A stretch of DNA of 16,191 bases from JBLHGN01 sp047616325 (GCA_047616325.1 JBLHGN010000057.1:1-16191); one strand, 5' to 3'; positions 7,157-15,215 are shown, counted from the first letter of the stretch. A program made the numbers and translations. Notes: a model not told the origin generated them from the letters alone.

Positions 7157-9276
7157 GACACGACGCCCAAATGACCACGCTTGTGGCTAAGTGGTTTGTT
7201 CTCGGCAAGAGTAACTCGATGAAGAGGTTTGATTGTAGTTTCGGAGGTTAACTCCTGGTAGGCCAAAACAGGAAGGGTTGGAAATTTCTCTTTAATGGAA
7301 CCTTTGATAGTAGTGCGCATGAACTGTGGAACGATAATAACTGGGTTCGTTCCTTGGTCAGCCTCTTTAGCTAAAACTTTTTCTATCTGCTGATTAATCT
7401 CATTTTTTTCCTCAGGTTCAAATAATATTTTCGATTTACCTTCTACAAGGTCCCTGGCTTTTACCTCTACAGAGGGATCGAGCATTATTACGGAAATAAC
7501 TTTATCTGTGTCGGAAAAGGTGTGACTGATTTGCCGCGACAATGCTACGCGAGCGAACGCGGTCAAGGTTGGAGCATCTTTATAATCCTGCCCGTAGCGC
7601 AACAACGCTTCGCAAATATTACGGATGTCTCGAATGGAGACTCCTTCCGCAACTAAATTTTTTAAAATTTCTACGACGGTCTTAAGCACAACTATTGACT
7701 GCATTTCGTTAAGTAAATCGACATTATTTGGCTTAAGTTGGTTTAAAAGACGGCTGGTTTCTTGAGTGCCAAGGAATTCTTCCGCGTTATAACGCAATAC
7801 ACGTGACAAGTGATATATGAGTATTTCCGCTCCGCTATAAAAGCGTATGCCGGCTTCTTCTAAGCGTGTTTGTGAGTCTGAAGCAACCCACAAAGTAGAC
7901 ACCCCCGCCATATGAACGCCGCTTTTAATATACTTAATACCCACCTTATCTAGGGGATGAGTGGAACCAGTAACTAGCACGTGATCTACCTTGACTTCCC
8001 CCTTAGATATAGGCACACCATTGACATCGATGGAATAGGCCCCTTCCGATAACTCTTGGTAAAAACCTATTTTTAGCCCAGGGAAAGGCACGCCAAGCTC
8101 TCGAAATATTTGTTGCCTCATTTGCATGTATGACGTTATTAACTCCTCTTTTTTTAATGTAGCGCTAAAGCTCGGACTAAGATTAAGCATAAGCGCCTCA
8201 GCTCCGCTCATTTCCGGCGTTGACATGTGAGCTGCGATACCATCTTTCTGCGCTTGCGCCAGAGCTAGAGAAAATGCGTCTCCACCTTGCAAGCCATTTT
8301 TCTCCAAGGTAAGAAGCGTAAACCCAACACCACCTGTTAACAAGGCTAATGCTAGAAATGTTGCCGTAGGAAACCCTGGAATCAAGGCGAACAGCGTCAT
8401 AACTCCGGCTCCTATCATCAAGGCCTTAGGTTGAGCCAATATTTGGTTGCCGATATCTTCGCCAAGATTGCCAGACTCTTCGCCATTAACGCGGGTAACG
8501 ATAATTCCTGCGGTTATTGAAATAAATAGGGCTGGAATTTGCGACACTAAACCATCACCAACCGTTAATATTGAGTACAGTTCGGCGGCGTCCCCAAAGG
8601 CCATCCCCTCTTGCATGGTGCCAATAGAAATTCCACCTACGATATTAATTATAATGATAAAAATACCCGCTACCGCGTCGCCCTTTACAAACTTCATGGC
8701 GCCATCCATAGAGCCATAGAATTGGCTGCTCTGCGCCAGTATTTCCCGTTTACGGCGGGCTTCGTGCGCGTCTATTACTCCGGCTCGCATATCGCCATCG
8801 ATACTCATCTGTTTTCCTGGCATGGCGTCTAGGGAAAACCGTGCTCCCACTTCTGCGACTCGTTCAGAGCCTTTTGTAATTACAATAAATTGAACAACTG
8901 TGATGATCATAAAAACGACAATGCCCACAACAATGTTGCCGCCCACCACGAGATTACCAAAAGTAGTGATAATACTGCCGGCATCAGCCTCCAGCAAAAT
9001 TAAGCGAGTAGTACTTATGGACAAGGCCAATCGAAACAGGGTGGTTAATAGCAGCACAGCGGGGAATGACGAAAAAGCAAGTGGAGTGGGAATATATACA
9101 CTCATCATCAACAATATGATGCCTACCGACATGTTGATCGCAACCAACATGTCGACCATAGCTGTGGGCAGCGGAAGAACCATCATTAGGATGATGGTTA
9201 TTAGATATAGCGCTAGCACTATGTCACTGCGCTGTGTGATCACACGCAGAATAGACTGTAATTTATCGATATTCAT
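7153..9276 (-). CDS. sctV: T3SS major export apparatus protein SctV
   Basis: SctV (LcrD/YscV/InvA; FlhA family) forms the nonameric export gate that binds substrate-chaperone complexes below the membrane. I place the start at the ATG at 9276, because MNIDKLQSILRVITQRSDIV followed by MMVLPLP matches the usual N-terminus; an upstream TTG at 9297 adds only seven residues. The protein then has 707 residues. The membrane half (1 to about 325) includes FRLALSISTTRLILL (81-95), GARFSLDAMPGKQMSIDGDM (144-163) and VGDGLVSQIPALFISITAG (239-257), all hallmarks of the family. The cytosolic ring domain fills the rest. No truncation or missing motif is seen. It is translationally coupled to sctN. Confidence 0.97.
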   Translation of the reverse strand: MNIDKLQSILRVITQRSDIVLALYLITIILMMVLPLPTAMVDMLVAINMSVGIILLMMSVYIPTPLAFSSFPAVLLLTTLFRLALSISTTRLILLEADAGSIITTFGNLVVGGNIVVGIVVFMIITVVQFIVITKGSERVAEVGARFSLDAMPGKQMSIDGDMRAGVIDAHEARRKREILAQSSQFYGSMDGAMKFVKGDAVAGIFIIIINIVGGISIGTMQEGMAFGDAAELYSILTVGDGLVSQIPALFISITAGIIVTRVNGEESGNLGEDIGNQILAQPKALMIGAGVMTLFALIPGFPTATFLALALLTGGVGFTLLTLEKNGLQGGDAFSLALAQAQKDGIAAHMSTPEMSGAEALMLNLSPSFSATLKKEELITSYMQMRQQIFRELGVPFPGLKIGFYQELSEGAYSIDVNGVPISKGEVKVDHVLVTGSTHPLDKVGIKYIKSGVHMAGVSTLWVASDSQTRLEEAGIRFYSGAEILIYHLSRVLRYNAEEFLGTQETSRLLNQLKPNNVDLLNEMQSIVVLKTVVEILKNLVAEGVSIRDIRNICEALLRYGQDYKDAPTLTAFARVALSRQISHTFSDTDKVISVIMLDPSVEVKARDLVEGKSKILFEPEEKNEINQQIEKVLAKEADQGTNPVIIVPQFMRTTIKGSIKEKFPTLPVLAYQELTSETTIKPLHRVTLAENKPLSHKRGHLGVVS

Positions 9277-9336
9277 GGCTTCAATATGCCCCAACAAAAT
9301 TATTGTTTTACTTTAATCAGAAACTATTAAAACCAA

Positions 9337-9771
9337 TCAAGAAAACAGTAAAGGTCGCGGCAAAAGAGGTATAGCCTCTTCCACTTTCTCAGTGGGTTTC
9401 TTTAAAAGCTCCTCTCTAGCCATATTAGTCGTGTCAAAGACCTTTACTAAGCTGGCAAAGCCCACGAGGTTCAATAACTCTAGAACTGTGTTGGACGCGC
9501 CAGATAACGCAACCATGTTTTTGTTTGTAGACTTTTTAAATACATCCAACAAGGCTTGAACGCCTCGACTTGAAATAAAACTGACATCGGTTAAGTCGAT
9601 GACCAGCGGACTCACAATACCATTCTCGTCGAAGTCTTTTTCAATTGATCTCTCAAGGCTACAACTACCGTTCACATCTAGAGGGCCAGAAATAGTTATC
9701 ATTACAAGCGCTTCTTCTCGCTTAACATCAACAAGGGTCAGCTCAATACTGTTTGTAGCACTATTCAACAT
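9337..9771 (-). CDS. STAS-domain protein, anti-sigma factor antagonist type
   Basis: A 144-residue cytosolic protein with a single STAS domain (about 8-115): ISGPLDVNGSCSLE (27-40), PLVIDLTDVSFISSRGVQAL (55-74) and the Leu-rich TVLELLNLVGF segment. The family includes SpoIIAA/RsbV regulators that switch partners with an anti-sigma kinase, and related proteins (for example Bordetella BtrV) control T3SS secretion. Here the residue just before the invariant Gly70, the phosphorylated Ser in SpoIIAA, aligns with Arg69; Ser67 and Ser68 precede it. Phosphorylation may therefore be lost or moved. No kinase or phosphatase partner lies in the window. The ATG is preceded by a moderate TTTGGTGA site. It sits just before sctV in the same direction, so a role in the T3SS is likely but inferred. 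The 257 bases before it show no convincing gene. Confidence 0.85.
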   Translation of the reverse strand: MLNSATNSIELTLVDVKREEALVMITISGPLDVNGSCSLERSIEKDFDENGIVSPLVIDLTDVSFISSRGVQALLDVFKKSTNKNMVALSGASNTVLELLNLVGFASLVKVFDTTNMAREELLKKPTEKVEEAIPLLPRPLLFS

Positions 9772-10028
9772 GTCATGTCACCAAAGTTTTTTAACACTGT
9801 AAACACTCCCTGCCAGACCCAACATATTCGACTATAGGCGCAGGTAATTGCTATATCTATAGACCGATCAGCTATAAAAATAGAAACACCTTCAGGCCAA
9901 TCGAATATGCAGCATAGCCGCTTCGGGAGCACCCGTTTTCTACAACCAACCAGTTGTATTAAACCACGCCCAATCAAAGGTCACGCTATTCGACGAGAGT
10001 GTTAGCCAAGCTTAGCAGCCCCCGCAAT

Positions 10029-10262
10029 TTAACGCATGGTCTTGATCAAATCGTTTAAACCGGCAACACCGACTATATCCCCTTCAGGCAATACGATGGT
10101 TACACGAGGAAGTAACCCGATTTTACTTTCCAGCTCACCAACACCAACATTATAGCTGCTTGCTAGCATTGCAGCTTCCATAGCCGTAGAGTCACTTCCC
10201 GAAGGCTCTTGGGGCTCTATAGCCCCCCCCACTACCGAATTAGTACCTTGAATGTCAATCAT
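10029..10262 (-). CDS. Small unknown protein within the T3SS cluster (77 residues)
   Basis: I do not recognise this protein. It is supported as a gene by the best ribosome binding site in the window, TAGGAGGT with a 6-base spacer before the ATG at 10262, and by its position between sctL and the STAS gene on the coding strand. The N-terminal third is rich in Gly, Ser, Pro and acidic residues and looks disordered; the rest (about 28-77) has YNVGVGELESKIGLL and PRVTIVLPEGDIVGVAGL. There is no signal peptide or membrane segment. It lacks the two-helix pattern of a needle protein (SctF). A secreted substrate, chaperone or regulator are all possible. Codons 11-14 contain a run of eight G. Confidence 0.6.
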   Translation of the reverse strand: MIDIQGTNSVVGGAIEPQEPSGSDSTAMEAAMLASSYNVGVGELESKIGLLPRVTIVLPEGDIVGVAGLNDLIKTMR

Positions 10263-10306
10263 TTTGAAACCTCCTACACGCTATACCCAGTTCAGCCATA
10301 CAGGCC

Positions 10307-10331
10307 TTGGTAGGTACACGCCCCCTACCAA
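10307..10331. repeat. Inverted repeat upstream of the 77-residue gene
   Basis: TTGGTAGG and CCTACCAA form a perfect 8-base stem with a 9-base loop, about 45 bases before the start codon of the small gene. It has no U tract on either strand, so it is not a standard terminator; a leader hairpin or operator is possible. Confidence 0.35.
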
Positions 10332-10418
10332 CGCTTATATGACTATATGCCTCCATTCTAATGCCCATTACTCGCATGCACCATATAACGTTCGACATAT
10401 GCCCTTTTTTACTACACT

Positions 10419-10439
10419 CAATAGCATTGCCAGCTATTG
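10419..10439. repeat. Inverted repeat in the gap after sctL
   Basis: CAATAGC and GCTATTG are perfect 7-base arms around a 7-base loop. No T run follows on either strand. Function unknown; it may be part of a structured leader together with the stem at 10307-10331. Confidence 0.3.
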
Positions 10440-10450
10440 GCCGTGTGTCG

Positions 10451-10669
10451 CTAATTACGGGGCCTGGGAGACTTAGGGAGCACGCCAGCCGAACCCAAAA
10501 AATAACGTGTAAGCACGACTAAGGCGTCACGAAAGGGCGCAGAAAACACCACATTATCCAACACCGCCTGCCGTTTGGCTCCGTTTCAGCCTAGCTGTAA
10601 ATATTGCAAATGCTGCAAAGCATGGATAAACGCCCAATGAAGCGCCTTGACGCTAGTACCAAAATACAT
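10451..10669 (-). pseudogene. Small open frame after sctL interrupted by one TGA
   Basis: Starting 27 bases after the sctL stop, an ATG at 10669 with a modest GAAGAG site opens a frame of 27 codons (MYFGTSVKALHWAFIHALQ and so on). A TGA at 10588-10586 stops it. The same frame then continues for 44 codons (NGAKRQAVLDNVVF, RDALVVLTRYFLG) to a TAG. The joined product would have about 72 residues. It resembles no family I know and lacks needle-protein features. It may be a decayed small gene or simple chance. Confidence 0.2.
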
Positions 10670-10695
10670 CGGTCTCTTCAACGATCCACTAGCTC

Positions 10696-11307
10696 CTAGA
10701 CCCGAAAATGCTTTTCTAGCGCTCGCTTAAGCACATCTATTTGCCCGTTAACAGAGCCATCAATAATTTCCATATCGGACTCCAACACAAAACTCCCGTT
10801 TGCAAGATGGCTGTCAGAGATAATCTTCAGCTTAGGAAAATCATTCTGGTACTGCTCTAAAGCCGAGGAGACGGCCATAAATGAGCCGACATCAACACGA
10901 AGTATGAGATTTTGACGCTCTTGCACAACTGAGCACAACTTATGAACCATCCGCCTAGCCAGCTCAACCTCGTCAAACTCACCCAGAATGTCGCGAACCG
11001 CCATTATCACCATCTCTGCAATGTCACACTCAATATCGTTAAGATATTTGCCTGCGCGCTCTACATTGCTAATCATACGTTTCATGGCTTCTTCGTTAGC
11101 GCGGTCCAAGCCAGCCTCGTAACCCTCTTCCTCTAGCGTTTCGTATGCATTACGGGCTTTCTCATCCATTATTTCAGCACTTTTTCTAGCTCGGTCCAAT
11201 ACGTCCTGAGCTTCCTTATAACCCAAATATTCATGAGCTTCGAGTATTTTTTTACTCTGAATAGGTTTAGGTGAAAAATGACCATTAGCACGAACAATAT
11301 TAACCAT
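10696..11307 (-). CDS. sctL: T3SS stator / ATPase regulator SctL
   Basis: SctL (YscL/HrpE; FliH family) links the SctN ATPase to the SctQ pods and controls ATPase activity. I place the start at the ATG at 11307, which has a strong GAGGGG site with a 7-base spacer; an upstream TTG at 11325 lacks one. This gives 203 residues. A charged helical N-terminal half contains the Gly-containing EEEGYEAGLDRANEEAMKR stretch (about 59-77), followed by the conserved C-terminal domain with LILRVD, ISDSHLANGSFVLESDMEII and DGSVNGQIDVLKRAL, which is typical of the family. It follows sctK at 63 bases and is followed by a 433-base gap. Confidence 0.92.
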   Translation of the reverse strand: MVNIVRANGHFSPKPIQSKKILEAHEYLGYKEAQDVLDRARKSAEIMDEKARNAYETLEEEGYEAGLDRANEEAMKRMISNVERAGKYLNDIECDIAEMVIMAVRDILGEFDEVELARRMVHKLCSVVQERQNLILRVDVGSFMAVSSALEQYQNDFPKLKIISDSHLANGSFVLESDMEIIDGSVNGQIDVLKRALEKHFRV

Positions 11308-11370
11308 AAAACGTCCCCTCGACAAAAGTTACTCAATACAATAAAAAACGAACATTTGTGTTCTTAGGCC

Positions 11371-12006
11371 TCAGCTTAGAAAAGCAATCTCAGTGTGAAG
11401 CTGTTGTAACAGCCGCATAACATCACTTTTTTCTTTTATAAGCTTTTTCTCATCAAAGGCACCTACCAACTGATACGGCAGCTTGAACAGAAGACGCTGC
11501 CATAGCGCTTTACTGCTGTCAATTACAGCCGTTGCGAGGCAAGCCATACCACACATCAAAATCTTCTCATCTAGTGACGAATAGCTGCTCGAACTAATTT
11601 CAAACTCTGGCATATTTTGCATTAAATATGGTGCCCGTTTTATGCTGAATAAGTATGCTTCTGTACCAATTGATTTTTTTATATTGCTCACTACTTTTCC
11701 TGATATGCAATTTCGTAATGCTTCAAAATTTAGGCACACCCCGGCTAAATATATCAGCCGCTCAAGTTCATCCGAAGTCATCAGCGCGATACTTCCAGGA
11801 AAGCTTTCAACATCAAAAAAAAACGCACCCTTTATGGAATAACTTTCTAGCAAATGATCCGAAAGAGGTGTATGAGCATTTTTATGACTGCGTACTTTTT
11901 TGATGAATTCGCCGTGAGGGATTTCATCAAACCAGGATTCATGAAGATAACATATTGGCAGAAAATTAAATTCCACCAATGCTTTAAGATGTGAAGTCTG
12001 GTTCAT
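11371..12006 (-). CDS. sctK: T3SS sorting platform protein SctK
   Basis: SctK (YscK/PscK/OrgA family) connects the sorting-platform pods to the cytosolic domain of SctD. The family is weakly conserved, but the 211-residue length, the N-terminal FNFLPICYLHESWF (14-27), which matches the F-N-x-x-P-x-x-YLH-x-x-W pattern of relatives, and the place between sctJ and sctL all agree. The protein is soluble with no signal peptide. The start has an AAGG site 8 bases upstream. Its presence means the full cytoplasmic platform is encoded here. Confidence 0.85.
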   Translation of the reverse strand: MNQTSHLKALVEFNFLPICYLHESWFDEIPHGEFIKKVRSHKNAHTPLSDHLLESYSIKGAFFFDVESFPGSIALMTSDELERLIYLAGVCLNFEALRNCISGKVVSNIKKSIGTEAYLFSIKRAPYLMQNMPEFEISSSSYSSLDEKILMCGMACLATAVIDSSKALWQRLLFKLPYQLVGAFDEKKLIKEKSDVMRLLQQLHTEIAFLS

Positions 12007-12043
12007 TTCTTGGCCTTAGCTGTCATTAGTATGATTGCATAAA

Positions 12044-12829
12044 CTATTTCGTTAATGGGAGTTTTCCCGTCGTTGCGACAGAATGGGAACGCGACGCATA
12101 CTTTAGCGCCCCAAAACACACAAGAATGATGCCACCCAAGGCCCACAACACCCAACCTAACGTGCTGGACCCAGTCGCGGCCGCTGTGGCATAGGTCGTT
12201 GAGTTGGGCAATTTTGCCGCAGGTAGCATTATCACCGAAACTTTATCATAGCTAAGGCCTTCGATGCTTTTTTCAACAATGAGCTTAATGTCAGACTTTA
12301 CATTCTCAAGCCGTGACTCAGGTCGATATTTGATAAAGACCGAAGCGGAGGACGGAGAGGTGGCTTCTCCAAAGGGATTGTTTTCTGGCATCACTATATT
12401 AACCCTTGCCGTAATAACGCCATCTATTTGAGTGAGCGTTTCGGCAACGTTTTGCGATAATGCATATATAAAGCGCACTCGCTCTTCTAACGGTGATGAA
12501 ATCAACCCCTCCTTTTTAAAAACATCGCCCATGTTTTGATAGGTTTCCTTTGGATAGCCCTGACTCTTTAGAACCTCAACGGCATCTGGCAACTTATCTT
12601 TTTCCACCTGAAGTGAGAAGAGGTCGTCTTTTACTGGAAGTTTATCTGCCCCAATGCCTGAGCGTAACAAAATCGCCAACATTTCATTGGCCTCATATTC
12701 CGAAAGTCCAGAGTAGAGTTCTTGTTTGCAACCACCGACAAGAACAAGGATAAATATCATAAATATTCGACATATATTTCGAAAATTTACATATGTTACA
12801 GATAGATATATTTCATTTTTTTTAAACAT
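12044..12829 (-). CDS. sctJ: T3SS inner-membrane ring lipoprotein SctJ
   Basis: SctJ (YscJ/PrgK/EscJ; FliF-related) forms the inner periplasmic ring within the SctD ring. A signal peptide ends in a lipobox LVGGC with Cys34, followed by KQELYSGLSEYEANEMLAIL (35-54), a near-exact family signature. The ring-building domain (about 36-205) contains GYPKETYQNMGDVF and the conserved ARVNIVMPENNPFG (141-154). A C-terminal membrane segment lies at about 224-243, followed by a short basic tail. The start at 12829 gives a rather long signal region; the ATG at 12760 would leave only ten residues before the Cys, so I keep the longer form. The ribosome binding site is weak. A 238-base AT-rich gap with a palindrome precedes it. 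Confidence 0.95.
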   Translation of the reverse strand: MFKKNEIYLSVTYVNFRNICRIFMIFILVLVGGCKQELYSGLSEYEANEMLAILLRSGIGADKLPVKDDLFSLQVEKDKLPDAVEVLKSQGYPKETYQNMGDVFKKEGLISSPLEERVRFIYALSQNVAETLTQIDGVITARVNIVMPENNPFGEATSPSSASVFIKYRPESRLENVKSDIKLIVEKSIEGLSYDKVSVIMLPAAKLPNSTTYATAAATGSSTLGWVLWALGGIILVCFGALKYASRSHSVATTGKLPLTK

Positions 12830-12856
12830 AAATATTTTCAGCCTAGATGAAAATGG

Positions 12857-12870
12857 AATACTTTAGTATT
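12857..12870. promoter_or_regulatory. Palindrome just upstream of sctJ
   Basis: AATACTTTAGTATT (6-base arms, central TT) lies about 28 bases before the sctJ start codon. It shares the ten-base centre TACTTTAGTA with the inverted repeat at 5002-5021 upstream of sctQ. It is a candidate operator or message hairpin; no regulator can be assigned. Confidence 0.35.
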
Positions 12871-13067
12871 GAAAAAATAGACATACAGAATACAAAAAAT
12901 TTGACAGCATGCAACATGGTTTCCCCTTAAAGAACTAGTACGTTCATATCCAATATTTTCTATTTGCATGTTACCAACCATTAATTTTATCACCACCGAA
13001 AGAGCAAACATGAAGTGTGAACACGGCAGTCGCTCATAAACATAAATCGAAATTTTTGTTGTGAATA

Positions 13068-13607
13068 TTACTGACCTTTTATAAGATTTTTTATATTAGT
13101 AACCACCACTTGAGTCAAAGTTTTCATTAAGCCTTTGTATACCGATGCACCCGCAACCTCCTCATATATCTTTCCTATTTCTGCTACCCTTTCAAGTGAA
13201 TCAGTCATTGCGCTTAGTTGAGCTTTAGCTTCATCTGACATATTGGAATCGTCAACAATATTGTTTTTTGCGCCAAGTTCAGAAAGTTCAAATATCCGCT
13301 CACGTCCACTCTTTTGAATATCTCCAAGAGAATTCATGGAATCCATCAAAACAGTTAATTTATCTGGCTCGCCCTCCACCTTTGGAAAATCATGAAACGT
13401 AGTCGACGGGATGTCTCGGCTAGCCAATGAAGCGCTGCTCTCTGACTGATCGATTAACTGCGTAAATTTCGCAGCATTCCATCCAACAGAGGTATCATTT
13501 TGAGCTGGCGCTATATCCGGCTCGGCGTCTACGTTCTCATAGAAGACCTGCATATTCATTTGCGATGCATGGGACGACCCTAGTGATGCTGCTATTTCAT
13601 CTGTCAT
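13068..13607 (-). CDS. sctI: T3SS inner rod protein SctI
   Basis: SctI (YscI/HrpB family) forms the inner rod or adapter between the export gate and the needle. The C-terminal 35 residues (EEVAGASVYKGLMKTLTQ, then VVTNIKNLIKGQ) show the family pattern: an amphipathic helix ending in a Lys-x-Gln tail. At 179 residues it is longer than typical SctI (about 115); the extra part is an acidic, Ser-rich N-terminal region (1 to about 75). The ATG is preceded by a strong AAGGTGA site with a 6-base spacer. The gene lies only 75 bases after sctD, so the sctE-F-G-H genes found here in Ysc clusters are absent. Identification rests mainly on the C-terminus and position. Confidence 0.8.
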   Translation of the reverse strand: MTDEIAASLGSSHASQMNMQVFYENVDAEPDIAPAQNDTSVGWNAAKFTQLIDQSESSASLASRDIPSTTFHDFPKVEGEPDKLTVLMDSMNSLGDIQKSGRERIFELSELGAKNNIVDDSNMSDEAKAQLSAMTDSLERVAEIGKIYEEVAGASVYKGLMKTLTQVVVTNIKNLIKGQ

Positions 13608-13682
13608 TGTTTATCACCTTGTTATTTTATTCGACTTTAATCGTTCAATTAAAAACTAAAGACACAAAACGCCCACTGAAAA

Positions 13683-15215
13683 TCAATCCACCAATCGATA
13701 GACAGCGTCTACGCCATATCTCGACAAAATTATACTGTCATTGCGCACATCAATTAATTTAAAGCCGTTTGGCAAAGTAGCGCCAGTCAAATAACGGCCT
13801 CCTTCACCAGTAGTAATGTAAGGCACCGCCGACATGTGCACACTTTTTATATCAAGATCCAAAATATCTCTAGTGTCACTCACATGGGATTCTATGATAG
13901 GCCTATATTGATATTTGTGATCAAAATTTGTTTCGATAACTTGCCATATCTCCATTTCTTCTGGCCCTAGCATCCCATGAACAACCAATTCGTCACTCTT
14001 ACCTCTAGACAGTTTAAGCTTGCTGGTCAATTCTTGTTTTTTAATCGATTCGACAAGCTTTCCTTTTCGATCGAAAAAATCTTCAATTTCCGTGTCATTG
14101 ACACCTTTTAAACCCATGATATCGTCCAAGAGCATGGTTTTTGCGCGGTCCCAGTCGTGACGATTGGCGACATACCCCGCCACTGTTAATTCTCCGCTAG
14201 ACAGATATTTGACCTTAATCTCGGCTAGACCTGACACGGCGAGAATATTTTTGGCCGAATCCACTAGCTCACTGCCAACACGAATATTAATAGTTGTTTT
14301 TATAGAAAAAGAGTCAATGCTTTCTATAAATTTTCGCCGATCATCTGCGGTGGCCACGTATCCAGTGACTAAAGCTTCACTATCCTTTAGTGCAACAAAA
14401 CTAAGCCCCGAGTATTCTGGCATATCGAATAGCGCATTTAACTGTGGCGTCATTAGGAAAGCGCCCTGATTCTTACCAACATCAAAAAATAGTGCGGTAA
14501 ATTTAAAAGTGGAAACTACCACAAATACAGCAAGCGCCAAAAAGATGACGAGTGTGAGCGAATTCGGTTTATTATGCTTCTTGTTTTGTGACGCGTTATT
14601 TAATAATTTTATTTCCGTGCCCGCAACATGCCCACCTACGTGCTCATCTACGTGCCCACCTACGTGCTCATCTACGTGCTCATCTACGTACTCATTTACT
14701 AGAGAGTCTGGAACTAATAGCGCAGCGTCTCCAGCAGGATGAAAATTAAAACCGGAAAAGTATGTCGCGTTAATTTGTGCTAGCGCCATTCGGAAAGATT
14801 GCACATAACGATCGACAACTACTCTGATGACGTCCAACATACCCACCGCAGAGATATCGTAGTCGCTAGTACTATGCAATGAGTGCCATTCGCCACCCGA
14901 CATTCCGAATGCAAACTGCGTCGTACCGATTTTAAGCATCTGATAAAGATTGACAAAACTATCCTTTTCTTGATCGATAGCAACGCCTCCAGAAAAAATA
15001 TTCATTTTATTTAAAGATTTTATTGAGACTCCTTTAGAAGAAACGAATACCGTCGCATGCTTTTCGCAGATTGACTCATCCTGAAGTACGATGTCGCACT
15101 CACTGCTTCTACCTATAATGTAATCACCTGGCCCCAGAAGCATTTCCGCCCCCATATGCGGCCCACTAAATATTTTCAATAACAGGTGTTTTGAGCTGCC
15201 TTGCTTAGCGTTCAT
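13683..15215 (-). CDS. sctD: T3SS outer ring of the inner-membrane base, SctD
   Basis: SctD (YscD/PrgH family) encircles SctJ and ties the sorting platform to the periplasmic rings. The 510-residue protein starts with a cytosolic FHA domain (about 10-105; GRSSECDIVL at 35-44 and SICEKHATVFVS at 48-59), then a long linker (106-218), one membrane segment (about 219-240) and periplasmic ring-building modules (265 to about 395 and 400-510). The C-terminal VPYITTGEGGRYLTGATLPN (464-483) is typical of the family. The linker carries VDEH/VGGH tetrad repeats (177-196), and the protein is longer than YscD (about 420). The start has a strong AAAGGGG site and overlaps the end of the sctC-like gene by 11 bases. 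Confidence 0.93.
   Translation of the reverse strand: MNAKQGSSKHLLLKIFSGPHMGAEMLLGPGDYIIGRSSECDIVLQDESICEKHATVFVSSKGVSIKSLNKMNIFSGGVAIDQEKDSFVNLYQMLKIGTTQFAFGMSGGEWHSLHSTSDYDISAVGMLDVIRVVVDRYVQSFRMALAQINATYFSGFNFHPAGDAALLVPDSLVNEYVDEHVDEHVGGHVDEHVGGHVAGTEIKLLNNASQNKKHNKPNSLTLVIFLALAVFVVVSTFKFTALFFDVGKNQGAFLMTPQLNALFDMPEYSGLSFVALKDSEALVTGYVATADDRRKFIESIDSFSIKTTINIRVGSELVDSAKNILAVSGLAEIKVKYLSSGELTVAGYVANRHDWDRAKTMLLDDIMGLKGVNDTEIEDFFDRKGKLVESIKKQELTSKLKLSRGKSDELVVHGMLGPEEMEIWQVIETNFDHKYQYRPIIESHVSDTRDILDLDIKSVHMSAVPYITTGEGGRYLTGATLPNGFKLIDVRNDSIILSRYGVDAVYRLVD
14629..14700. repeat. 12-base tandem repeat within sctD (six units)
   Basis: Units TGCTCATCTACG and TGCCCACCTACG alternate for five copies, and a sixth, TACTCATTTACT, is degenerate. 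Twelve bases equal four codons, so copy-number change keeps the frame. On the coding strand the units give VDEH or VGGH tetrads in the cytosolic linker between the FHA domain and the membrane segment. Confidence 0.9.

Noticed and set aside
844..9276. Flagellar export genes (fliPQR, flhAB, fliI) as the identity of the export set
   Set aside because: SctC-, SctD-, SctJ- and SctK-type genes in the same cluster, and no flagellar structural genes, identify a non-flagellar system.
8900..9316. 138-residue open frame on the plus strand
   Set aside because: Antisense shadow of sctV, whose family match is unambiguous; the same holds for 5889-6221 opposite sctN and 192-539 opposite the gene remnant.
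9765..9977. 70-residue open frame with a TTG start before the STAS gene
   Set aside because: No ribosome binding site, unusual composition rich in Cys and Trp, no family resemblance and overlap with the better supported STAS start.
12838..13011. 57-residue frame upstream of sctJ as a possible needle gene
   Set aside because: No ribosome binding site, hydrophobic and Cys/Phe-rich C-terminus, and no two-helix needle pattern.
14629..14700. Tandem repeat as a small CRISPR array
   Set aside because: Units are contiguous 12-mers without spacers and lie in the sctD reading frame.
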